Source of the DNA: Ananas comosus
Lineage: Eukaryota; Streptophyta; Magnoliopsida; Poales; Bromeliaceae
Direction of reading: 5' to 3'
Assembly: GCF_001540865.1 (NCBI RefSeq)
Contig: NC_033632.1
Span: forward strand, 11,024,557-11,088,556
DNA: 64,000 bases
The notes beneath the pieces were generated by a model. It saw only the letters and a list, made by a program, of their open reading frames with translations. It was not told the DNA's origin and searched no databases. The position numbers were made by a program, and so were the translations under genes. This document shows positions 10,963-21,711 of this stretch, one piece after another. Position 1 is the first letter of the stretch. Each line of letters starts with the position of its first letter.

Positions 10963-10975
10963 GGCTCTGATACCA
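10963..10975 (-). promoter_or_regulatory. Retrotransposon primer binding site (initiator tRNA-Met)
   Basis: The minus strand reads TGGTATCAGAGCC, complementary to the 3' end of plant initiator tRNA-Met, 8 nt inside the LTR end. It primes minus-strand cDNA synthesis. Confidence 0.9.
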
Positions 10976-10983
10976 AATTAATC

Positions 10984-13681
10984 TGTCACGCCCCGGGACC
11001 GGCGGAGGCCCTCCCGGTAGCGTGCCCGGACCCGCCATATGTCTACACATATAAGGCGTCTAGAATAAAAGCGAAAGTAAAAGCAAGTAGTAGACAACTA
11101 GAAGAAGTGAAATAACAAGCAACTAATGATATCAGAGCGAATATAGTTCTAACATCTACACCAAGGTAAAGAAGTAAAGCTGGTCAATAAAAAGAGTCAT
11201 AAGAAGTACAATAACTGTCACTAGTACAAAAATGGTGGTCTCTAGTACACTGGTAAAACACTCAACCTCTTGCAAAAATAGAACAAAAATCGAGAGGTAG
11301 ACCACCTAGCAACTCGTCCTCGAAGGAAGCTAGCTCGAAGCAACTCCCTTCCCGCGATCCCTGGCCTCACCCTGAGTGGAAGGCTCTGTAAAACATCGAG
11401 AAAAAGAGGGCGTGAGAACTATAATTTATAGTTCCCAGTGGGCAATTACTGACCTCAGCTCAATGCACCACTAGGCCCCAAAGGAAAAGGGTAAGTACTA
11501 AAGCAATAATAAGAGTAATAGCAACAACAATACGAAAGCATAAATGAAGTGCTAAACCGCTATATCTCAAGTAAAACATGATGTCATGGTGGTGTACATC
11601 TACGCTGTCATAAGATAATATATCCAATGCATACTGTTATGTCTCGACATGATAAACAAGTAAACCTCACAATGCAGTATGTCGATGCATAAAGAGTAAA
11701 CTCTAACCAAGCAACCGAGTATACTACGATACAATAATGAAACCGGCAAGTATGCTATATGCACCAATGCTATATCATGAGCATGTCAAAGTAATCCAAC
11801 TACTAAACCTATCTAGTAGTGATTATTCATTCTCAACCCTGTGTCGAATTCTATTTCCAATTAAGGACCCACCCAAGGTGGCCCAGCTTGTGCCGCCTAA
11901 GTGCCCGTGGTAGCCCGACATTCCTACTCTTGGAATGTGTCTGTCCCACTCAACCCCGTAGGCTTCTCAATACCGCACGAACGAACATAGTCGCGTAGGC
12001 TAACTCCGGAGTGCCGGCTTGTAGGGAGCGACTCTCACAAGCATGTGCGAATGAGCACAAATGGCAAGCAAGCATAGTCCAAATCTCAAATGTCCAATCC
12101 TCATGTCTCTAACATGGTATGGTCACTAGCATCACGAAGATCTAGTTTAAGTCAAAATGTGGAGTTTCAACATTTGCTACGCCTAGTGCCCCTTGATGAC
12201 ACTTAGGCAATTTGATGTTCAACATGTATTTCAAATCCCTCAATGGCCCTATCCACTAGGTTCTCACATATCCCGAGCTCAATGCCGCTTGATGACATTA
12301 GCTCTTTAAATCACATACGATTCAAGTTTGGGGACCCAAAATGGCCAATGTTGTTATCTTTCCTGTCTCAATTAAACTTAGGTTTAAATGCAAGAATCAA
12401 AACTCATTTACACTATAAGCAACATGGCCAACATAAGAATGCTAGAAAACCCCGCATAAGCTTCATATGTACTTTTTTACTACATAGAGGTCCAAAATTT
12501 TACTACATGTGACATGGGTATTTTAAGCATTCCAAAAATCATAATAAACGCATGTGACATGATTATGCATGATTTTCCAATTTACAAAATATAATTCACC
12601 ATATATGAGAATTTCTCATATTATAGGCTAGGTCAAACCCACCAAAATCGAAACTCTCGATCCGCCGAACGAAGGTTTCGGCAAGCTCCCAAGTACCCTA
12701 AGAGCAACAAAAACGGGGTTACCCAAACGAAACGAAGAGCGAAAAGCTCAAACATTAAGCATCTAGCAAAATGGGCAAAACTCACCTCAAGAGAAGAAAT
12801 CTCTTCCTATGCTCCAAAAGAGAGCTAGAACCCTTCCATTCTAACCTAGGGGAAGGTTCTAATCCAACCAATTGAGCTTCAAAAGCCCTAAAACGAAAAT
12901 GCCCAAAATAAACCCTAAAACACCAAATCTAGGGTTTCATCTCAATGAAACCTTCAAAAACCAAATCTAGAGGGAAGGATCTTGTCTCTTACCTCTTAGA
13001 AGCTTCAAACCAAGCTCAAAGTTCCCAAACTTCAAGAATATTCCCTCAATCAAGCTCCAAACCTAAGCTCCAAGCTTCAACAATGGTGGAAATAGCTCCA
13101 AAATGCAAAAGAGAGGGAAAAAATCCATCAAAACCCAAGCAAAAAGGTGATCAAAACCAAAGGGAGGAGAAGAGGTTCTCCTTACCTTGCTTCTCCACGG
13201 ATTCCAGCTCAGGGAGAGCTCCATGGGGCGTGGGGACACATATAAGAGTCCACAAATGCGAAAAACCCCCTGCAGTTTCGAACAGTTCAAAAATCTGCAC
13301 TGCGTACCGGTACACGGGCCCGCGTACCGGTACACATCCCACGAAAATGCCAAACCCGAGCCTCGGGTTGGCTGAAAGGCTGCCCGTGTACCGGTACACA
13401 CTCCCGTACCGGTACAACCATCAAGCCTGTACCGGTACAGCCATCAAGCCTGTACCGGTACAGCCATCAAGCCTGTACCGGTACACAGCCCAATAAAGGC
13501 TACCCGAGAGCTAACAAAAAATCCAACTTTTTGGATGTTGGTACACCGCTTCAAACCACAATTCTCGGGACTCGAACCATGGGTCGGAACACTGTCTACG
13601 ACCCTTCAGAAAGTCTGAGATGGCTCGCCACACAGATCAAACACTCGAACCTCGCAATTTGCAAAGGTCCAGTGCGTCACA
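10984..13681 (-). repeat. Gypsy 5' LTR, 2698 bp
   Basis: On the minus strand it begins TGTGACGC at 13681 and ends GGCGTGACA at 10984, with short TG...CA inverted ends and the primer site immediately after. U3 carries seven GTACCGGTAC palindromes (13304-13484). ORFs read inside it (for example 12945-13496) are shadows of this repeat, not genes. Without the partner LTR, age and target duplication cannot be determined. Confidence 0.85.
13304..13484. repeat. Seven GTACCGGTAC palindromes, four in 23-bp register
   Basis: Perfect copies start at 13304, 13324, 13388, 13406, 13429, 13452 and 13475. The last four are part of a 23-bp tandem repeat containing CATCAAGCC. The array lies about 200-380 bp inside the LTR 5' end, within U3. 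Confidence 0.9.
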
Positions 13682-13718
13682 ATAGTAGCCCTACTCATAT
13701 ATATACCATATACTATAT

Positions 13719-13720
<2 letters not shown>

Positions 13721-13754
<34 letters not shown>
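13721..13754. repeat. GA microsatellite
   Basis: An uninterrupted (GA)n tract sits immediately left of the family B MITE; a second GA tract (about 14302-14320) sits on its right side. Confidence 0.9.
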
Positions 13755-13757
<3 letters not shown>

Positions 13758-14295
13758 GGCTATTGTACTCTTATGAGTACGATCGCCTTCGTACTCATAA
13801 GTTGTTTTCGATGATACAGCTTCCGAATCGACGATCCATACCGTTAAACATTATCTAGAGCATTTAAAACTTTTAGAAATCAAATTTTATAATTTTTCGA
13901 TATCATTTACCTTATGATCAAAAGCTCACAAAATTGACAATTTTTAACGACTGATATGAGATATTTACTAGTTTAACGGTGAAAAAAATTGGAATAAGTT
14001 GAATTTTTGATAGAAAATTTTATTCACTACATAAATAAAAATCAATAACTCTAATCTTAAATTGAAGGATCCGATCATCTATTTTTAAGATGTCATTCGA
14101 TTTTAATCGTTCTTTTTATACCCTCTTGATGGACTTTATAATGATTTTAAAAAATTACAAAATTTATTTTCTAGAAGTTTCAAATAATCTAGATCATTTT
14201 TAACGGTGTGGATCATCAATTCGAAATGTCCAACATCGAAAATAACTTATGAGGACGAAGGGCTCAATACTCATAAGAGTATAGTAGCCCTACTC
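13752..14295. repeat. Family B MITE, copy B1
   Basis: The left arm GAGTTCGGCTATTGTACTC and the complement of the right arm GAGTAGGGCTACTATACTC match. Both continue into TTATGAGTA, TTTTCGATG and a conserved block with GACGATCC and CCGTTAAA. About 540 bp of long-TIR foldback. Copies also at 36993 and 37615. Confidence 0.75.
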
Positions 14296-14319
14296 TATAT
14301 ATAGAGAGAGAGAGAGAGA

Positions 14320-14580
14320 GTTGAGTTAGAATACTCTCAAAAGCACTAAGGGTGTGGTACCTTTGAGTTTTTTACCATTTGATAGAGAGATGTAGGGTTG
14401 AAATGATGGTGATAATGATAGTGGTAAATGATGTCGAAAAATTATGAAATTCGATTTCTACATAGTTCCAATAACGTAGATTAAGCCTAACAGAACAGAT
14501 CGTCAGATCGAATATCCTATCATCAAAAACAACTTACAAGTATCGAAACATTCATACTTTCAAAAGCACATAGACCTAAC

Positions 14581-14584
<4 letters not shown>
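14320..14584. repeat. Family C MITE, copy C1
   Basis: Begins GAGTTGAGTTAGAATACTC and includes TAGAGAGATGTAGGGTTGAA and a TGGTGATAATG block. The right end has TACTTTCAAAAGCAC. It resembles the element at 38190-38425 (GGAGAGAGATGTGAGGTTGA, then TGGTGATACTTGTAAAAGTA). Followed by a (CT)n microsatellite. Confidence 0.55.

Positions 14585-14626
<42 letters not shown>
14585..14626. repeat. CT microsatellite
   Basis: A long (CT)n tract at the edge of the family C MITE. Confidence 0.9.
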
Positions 14627-14629
<3 letters not shown>

Positions 14630-15321
14630 CCGTAGTTTGTTTAATAGGAACAGAATTGGAAGCTTTTTTTCATTTCCTATTTTTGTTTCATGTAAATCGC
14701 TAGATATTAACCCCAAACCTGTTGGAAGTGAAAATTCTCTACACCGACTAAATTACTATTTCTTTTTGTTGTTTCTCACCTGGCGTAAATAACTTCTGGA
14801 ATACTTGGGCCTGTTTGTTTGCAAGAAAGTGAAGTGGAAGTGAAAGGGAGGAAGTGATTTTCGGTGAAAACTGATCACTTCCGTTGTTTGATTCGTCGTA
14901 AAAAAATTACAGTCGAAACTCCAGCTAACCTAAAATGGTGTAATTGACTTCGGCCCATCGTAGACCGAAATCAATTACGGTGAAAAGAGATAAAGAAAAA
15001 ATAATAAAATAATATAATAAGTAAAGATATTTATATTTAAATATATTTAATTATGGTACTAATTATTTTTTTATTCATTTGACATATTTAAAATATAATA
15101 AAAATTGATTAGTTAAATTTTAATATTTTTTTAATTAGTTTGTACAATTAAAATATAATAAAAATTGATTAATTAAATATTAATATTTTTTTACTTTATA
15201 ATTTTATTGTTGTATTATTATAATTTAAATAAAAAAATAAATTTAGTTGTTTTAAATTAAATTTTAATTATATACAAATATAATTATATTATTTTTATTT
15301 ATTAAATTATTTATTATTATA
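14630..15321. other. AT-rich intergenic DNA
   Basis: No gene seen. 14810-14990 has GGGCCTGTTTGTTTGCAAG and a reverse-related stretch near 16850-17000 (TTTCGGTGAAACAAAAATG), so it may be one arm of a large degraded MITE. 15000-15310 is A/T-rich with diverged direct repeats of AAATATAATAAAAATTGATT. Confidence 0.4.
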
Positions 15322-16549
15322 GGACAATTTCATCACTAGCCCTCTCAAATATGTAAATATCATAAATGCTCCTACAAAGTTGAAAAAATCATATATACCC
15401 CTTTAAATGCAAAAAAAATTCACAAGCACCCTTCCTTCCAACTGCCGTTACCATAACCATGATTAAAATTTGGTTAAGGGTTGAGTTATAAAATGACTAA
15501 TTTAGCCCTAAAAAGGTTAAGTATTATTTTGCCAGCAAATAATTAAGGGGCAATTTCATAAGTACCCTTCTAAATTTTGAAAATAACATCTGTAGCACAA
15601 ATTATTAGTGGGTAAAAAAAAAAGAAACTCCTCACCAATATATCATTTTGAACTAGATCCCTTTAAATTTTATTTTTAACATTAAGGGCCCTTGAACTAC
15701 CAATTTTTCTTTATTTGGACTTTACTTAGTTAAAAGTTTTTCAATTGAGATCCCTCACATGAATTTGATAAAATTTTTAATTTTGTTGGGAAAAAACACT
15801 CAATTACTAAAATTTAAAAAAAACACTTAGGTTGAGAGGGTATATATATAGAGAGTTTTGTTATAATACTATCGGTAGTACAGCTTGATTTACTACGATT
15901 TGTTTTCAATGATAGAATTTCCAAATTGACAATCGGCACCGTTAAACATGATATAAACCATTTAAACTATCTGAAAGTTAAATCTCACGCTTTTCCGAGT
16001 TAGGATTATGTCGAAGTGGACTATAGATGAGAGGGTTTTCATAAAATTTTACTTTATTGTTAACAATAAATTTTCAATTAAAAATTTTTTGTTTGAGCAG
16101 ATCATATAAGTAATACTCTAATATCAAGAATTTTGATATCAAAATATTTTTAGCGTGAGATATGTGAGTTATTTAAATAATATTTTAAAAATAAATCTTT
16201 AAATAATTAATGTTGAATATGGACAATTATATTACAACTATATATAATTTAAAAGTAAAAAATCATAATGAGATTTAACTATCACACTTAATAGACTATA
16301 GATTTTTAATTATAAAATTTAAAAAAAATGTTAAATTATTATGTGATTCAAAAGTTAGAAATTGATCATATAATTAATCTTTAAATATTACATGATTAGA
16401 TTCGTGCTAGGGATAAAATTGGTATTTATAAAATATTGGATGACTTCTTGACGAAAAGTTAATCTAAAGGATATCTATGAATATTTTTGGTTTAAAAAGG
16501 AGTATTGATGATATTTTGTAGTCTAGAGGGGTATTGATGAAATTATCCC
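15322..16549. repeat. MITE with GGACAATTTCATCA ends, containing a family B fragment
   Basis: The left end GGACAATTTCATCACTAGCC is inverted at the right end (GGGTATTGATGAAATTATCC). The interior holds a second GGGCAATTTCATAAGTACCC start near 15548, so at least two related units are nested. From 15851 a family B end occurs (TACTATCGGTAGTAC, then TTTTCAATGATAG, CGGCACCGTTAAACATGAT). No matching right end of B was found. No coding capacity. Confidence 0.5.
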
Positions 16550-17185
16550 TTATTTATAAGGGTATTTATGAAAAGTAAAAATATATCCGTTGAGGTGGTA
16601 CAGGAGTAGAAATGAAATTTACAACTTGTTTTGTTAGATTCTCACAACACATTATGCATAGGGGTATTTATAAATTTTTTTTGAATTTAAAAAGCCATTC
16701 ATGATATTTTTAATTTTAGAGGAGCATTGATGAAATTTCAGCGTCCTATAAGAATATCCATGAAATTTTATCTATGAAATTTTATCTATGAAATTTTCTC
16801 TATTATTTATATATAAATTATAGTTTTATATCATATACTTCCTACCAAACAAACAACGGAACTAATAAAACTTTAGTTTCATAATTACAAAACAAATAGC
16901 GAAAAAGTAGTAGTTTTCACCGAACTCCACATAAACCCAAAGCCCAATTTCGGTGAAACAAAAATGCCCTAAGCTAAACACCGAAAAATGACTATTTACA
17001 GCCAAAGATGACTTCATCCCTCCCACCTAGGGCAAACCAAACATAATACTCTAGTGGCAGATGTCATTCAAAATGAAAACCTGATGAAATTGAGATAACT
17101 TAGGACTGATTCTAATTACATGTTACTGACATATTGATCTAATAGATACGATCGATGTGATCGGAAATGACGGAAAACCAATCGT
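16550..17185. other. Degraded MITE sequence and AT-rich DNA
   Basis: No gene. 16560-16800 repeats GAAATTTTATCTATGAAATT and GGGGTATTTATAAA words related to the preceding MITE. 16850-17050 is the possible second arm of the element near 14810. Confidence 0.4.
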
Positions 17186-17200
17186 AACACAACCAAAAAC

Positions 17201-17342
17201 ATCGACCGTCCCTAGCGCAAGTGGCAAAAAGGTTTGATGGTTGGTATCAGAGACCCAAATTTGAATCCTAGTTGATTCACATTTCTAGCTAAGTTTATTT
17301 CTAAATGAAATAAACGAAGCGGATAGCATACTATCTTTTTCT

Positions 17343-17376
<34 letters not shown>

Positions 17377-17406
17377 AACAACAACAACAACAATAACAAC
17401 AACAAC
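17201..17406 (+). mobile_element. SINE, tRNA-derived head and LINE-like tail (copy 1)
   Basis: The head CGACCGTCCCTAGCGCAAG carries an A-box-like TAGCGCAAGTGG (17213-17224) and a B-box-like AATTTGAATCC (17258-17268), the two parts of a pol III internal promoter. The tail has GAAGCGG, hairpin GATAGCATACTATC (17322-17335), TTTTTCTC and a long A run ending in (CAA)n. It is flanked by a 15-bp target duplication, 17186-17200 and 17407-17421 (AACACAACCAAAAAC / AACGCAACCAAAAAC, 14 of 15 identical). Confidence 0.88.
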
Positions 17407-17421
17407 AACGCAACCAAAAAC

Positions 17422-19287
17422 CTGGAACTGATAGTCTATGAACTACAAGAAGTTTGGAGGGAGTGTGACCTCTCTTTATTCTTGAAGGTAAATGAACCAT
17501 CAAATTCATGAGGTACACAATTATTACAACTGATAGTACTACTTTTCGTCTTGTTCACATTTAAAAAGCACTTTTTTCATGCAATGCTCATATTTTCCAA
17601 ACTTAGAACGTAGTATTTCAACTCTTTCACATTTATTATCAAAGGAGCTCACACTGCATCAAGTACTTGTCTAAAATCATACAATAGCACAAGCCATTAC
17701 CAAACGAAATGCTATGTCAGATATGCATCTAAAGCTTGGGATGTGCAACCTAAGGTTTGCGGCATTTTGTTACATGAGTAATGCTATCTGTACACCCAAA
17801 AGTAGATAAAAATCTTCCGGCCCACCCATCCAAAGGTTAATTTTACCACACTAGTCTTCTCACAACTTTTTTTTTAGTACTAAAAATCCAAAAGAGTTGT
17901 CAGTTGTTTCGATCATCAGATGAAGAGGGTGTAAGATATATGCCGGCCCACTTTTGGATGTGCGGAGAGCATTTCTCTTGCTATATATGGTCTCAATACT
18001 TGGCCATGCAAAAGTTAATTGCAAATGCAATGGCAAAGGAAGAAAAGCTAACTACAAATAAATGAGAAAAGCAACCATGTGTACCAGAAACAACAAAGGT
18101 TGAAACAAAGGAGCCGCAAATGTATCCCTGTGAAATTTCAAAAATACCTCTGTAGTCCTCCAAAGCTGATTAATAGCATATTTCTCCTCAAAATAGATTC
18201 CAACTGCGAAATATAAAAATTTAAATATGCAGGTCGAAGTTAATTTGGGGGTGAAATCAAATAGAAAAGAGGCTTCAGGGTTTTCGGTTCTGATAACACG
18301 AGATGTATTAGGAGCAACTCAAGGCTATCTAAGACTTCCAAACTAAGCAGGCAAATTTCTGGTAAACCACATGTGCAAACTAGTACATTCAAAAAGGCCG
18401 GATTGATCTCAACTAGTAGTGGTGATCCAATGGGTCAGCTGAAAGACGGAATGATCACTATGCTCAGTTAAAGCAATATTGGAGATGCCACCTCCGAGTA
18501 ATTTGGAGGTGTTAAGGTCTCATCAAGGTCACTAGGACTAATATCAGAAGATTCATATCAAATATTTCTAGTTGTCTTCACACTTTTTCCAGACTTACGA
18601 AGAAAGGGGTGGAGATCGCATGGGATGAATCCTGCCAGAATGCACTCAATAGCATCCGACAATATCTGCTAAACCCACCTGTGCCGGCTGGCACCAATTA
18701 AAGGAAGGCCACTTATTTTGTACACTGCTGCTATCACTTAAAGCCCTCTTGGCCCAACAGCATGAAAGAAGGCGAGATCACCCAATGTGCAGGAAATTTT
18801 TTGCATACAGGGACTGCAGGAAACCTACACCCCTGTTTGATGCAGTTATTAATCTGAAGAATTTTGTCAATCGGATATCTTAAGAGCATGATCAACCAGT
18901 TAAATAACCATGATTCAGATTCCATTTTTAGTCAGAACTTGCATCTTAACTTTTGCGTTATTTTTCAGCTTACCTAATTTTTGCACTAATTCATGTCCTA
19001 GTGTTGAGAATAATTAGGGTTAATATAAGCTGCAGTAAACAGGCTCTATATGCAAAGAAAACAAACTCTGATATAGCATTTCAAATCCTAGAATAGTATG
19101 CACTTCGAAGGCCCAGAGAGAAATATTAATATAAGCATATGGTGCACATCAAACATAACTACTCGAGGAAGTTTTAGATATTGTACATACAAAGAACAAG
19201 GTAATTCAAAAGCTGATTTTCATAAAATATTTAAAAAGAAAGCGGAACTAGAGCACGGCAACACAAAATTTACTGACCCAAAAGAGT
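17422..19287. other. Intergenic / TIC21 3' flank, no gene recognised
   Basis: Mostly unique-looking sequence of moderate AT content. The part adjoining 19287 must hold the TIC21 3' UTR (minus strand). 17770-17960 has a short foldback feel (TGGATGTGCGGAGAGCATT against AATGCTATCTGTACACCC). The ORF at 18734-18925 has no recognisable family and is not supported. Confidence 0.5.
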
Positions 19288-21677
19288 TTACACAGCTTTA
19301 GGGATGGCAACAGCTTCTGGCGCTGGCAGGGTTACTGATCTCAGCAGTTCCAACGAGCAAACAAGCCCCAGAAAATGCGAAAGGATGGTATTGGCTGAAG
19401 CCTGATAACAATTAAAGCAAGTTAGAGAACTACTTTCCAACAGTTGTCATAATTAAAAGATACTAAAGTTTCAGAGATCTAGTCATAGCAAAAGCTGAGA
19501 CTACAGTTTCCAAGAACTATTTTTATGGAAGAAATTAACCATTTGATATCTATGAAACAACCAATTATAATATATTAGAAAATAGCATTTTCATATTTTA
19601 TATTTAACACTCCCCCCTCACAATTGGGCTCAAGACATGGAGTAGAATTTAATGGGAGAAAATTCGATGAACTAGTAGCCTAGTTGATTAAAACTTAGGA
19701 ACTCCTGCTTTGATACCAATATACCATGTGAAATAATTAATTACTCAAAAAGCATAAGCTGCCAGGGAAGAATGGTTCAACATTTTCTATTCAACAGATA
19801 CTTCTTCCAAAAGCTCTAATTGTTGAGATGATAACTGCGCAAAGTCTTATATATGAATAGGAAGGAAAAAAAAACATATGATTGATTAATCAAACGCGAT
19901 CTTTGTATAGCATGCAAAGAACAATTAAGTAGGATATTCTAGAAAAAGGAAAATATCTCTGTGAAGGGTAGAAAGAACGTAACAAACATTGAATACAACA
20001 GCCAATATTGAAATTCAAAATGCATGAATTTAATCAAATAACAATAAAGAGCTAGAAGTAGACGCAACTGGTTATAAAGAATGTCTCATAACTAGTACTT
20101 TCTATTAGATTTCAAACAACTTACCATGCATTTTTTTTCATGTCAATGGTGAAAGCAGTAGAATTTATTTATCAAGATAAATATTTCATACTTTATTAAT
20201 GAAGACTATAAGCTGCAAGCTAAGTAACACATTTAAAGCTGCAGATTTAGTACCAAACAACCAGAAATTTCAAGATCTAAGAAACAATGAACACGATGTT
20301 CGTGATAAGCTGGAGACAAATGCTGCTGCACTTCGTAGAGGAGAAGAAATCTGATTTAAGAATTATTTATCTTTGTATATTTACCACAAACACAAAACGA
20401 AAAAGAAAAAAAAAACACCTGCAGCTGAGCTCATTATAGCTATATGTTACTCCTACCAAAGAAAACAGAAATTAATATCTATTGTTGGGTGGAGAGAGGA
20501 GTAAAAAAAGGCAAATGTATTACCAAGAAAATGCCAAGGAAAAATGAGAGAAAATGACTTTATAATCAAGTACAGGATTATTATATACCTGTACTAAGAA
20601 AACATCTAACGCCAACACAGGACTCCGACCAGGGGGTATCCCCTGATAGTATGGAACTGCTGAGGTAGTAAGGGCTTTTGCAACCAATAACCCAACGGTT
20701 GCTTGCATGCCAAGAACTGCAGCGCCCATTCCGAGAAGATTAACCACTATACCATTCTTCAGACTTTTAACCACATCAGCACGTGGAGGGGCCTAGAAAA
20801 CAAAAGAAGTGTATAAAAATTCTGAAGTTAAATGAAGCACCAACAAAAGAATCTAACTGACTGTTGTTTTTAATCCTATGGTGTTAGAAATAAACTAAAA
20901 TTAATTTTCCACCAATGTATTAGGAGACTTGTATGATCTCCCTGATCATACCTCTCCAAAGCTATTTGTGGCACTCTTAGTTTTTACCCCTTCGAATTTA
21001 TAGAGAAGGTTCTGCCTCACACTTTTGTTATGTGACACAATAGTAATATAAACACAAAACAATCATAGAGGTTAGCATTGCAAGAAAGTTTGTCGAGGTC
21101 AATGAAGACTTAAGCACCAGGATAAAAGAATAGAAAATATTGATATGAAACTCTCAATCAAGCATTCTTTCTTTTTGAAGAAAAAAATTTTATCTTCGCG
21201 AAAGGTGACAAACAAAAAGCTACACAAACTGCTAACTAATTTTGTAGGATAACATTTTGGTATTTTAGAAATTTTGTAGGATAACATTTTGGTACTTTAG
21301 AAATTAACATTTTGTAGGATACACAAGTACTTTGGAGTTTCATACAAGCAGAAGCTACAGGGCACGCAAAAGAAGTGTCATTTTTGAAATGCAAGGAATG
21401 AGATGGCTTCCAAAATCCTAAACCCTACAGGACGGTATATTATTTCTCTGTAATTATAACCTATCATTTGTGTAATAACTGATGTAGAATGACTATGCAC
21501 TTATATATGTTCATTTATACAAGTAGTTGACATCTGAAACAGGATATCAAATGAGATTTCGGCAACAGATAACAAATTACTCACTATTTACTATTAGTGC
21601 TTGAATATTTATTCAAATTTTCCAATTCAGCAACCATGTCAAACAGCATAACATTGACAGCCAGAAAATGCAAGGTT

Positions 21678-21711
<34 letters not shown>

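Larger units (their letters stand above)
10531..13681 (-). mobile_element. Ty3/gypsy retrotransposon, 5' part only, cut by gap
   Basis: On the minus strand, in order: a 2.7-kb LTR (13681 to 10984), an 8-nt spacer, an initiator-tRNA-Met primer binding site (10975-10963), about 320 nt of leader, and the start of gag running into the gap. Protease, RT, integrase and the 3' LTR are not present. LTR length, primer type and the gag N-terminal style MPITRSQSAG fit plant chromovirus-type gypsy elements; the lineage is inferred. Confidence 0.85.

Noticed and set aside
13388..13484. CRISPR-like regular repeat spacing
   Set aside because: Only four units, spacers not unique, eukaryotic context; it is a tandem repeat within an LTR.
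12945..13496. 183-aa ORF with Tyr-Arg-Tyr-Thr repeats
   Set aside because: Lies wholly inside the gypsy LTR U3 and is produced by the palindromic tandem repeat; no gene features.
18734..18925. 63-aa minus-strand ORF downstream of TIC21
   Set aside because: No recognisable domain, no splice context, composition like surrounding DNA.
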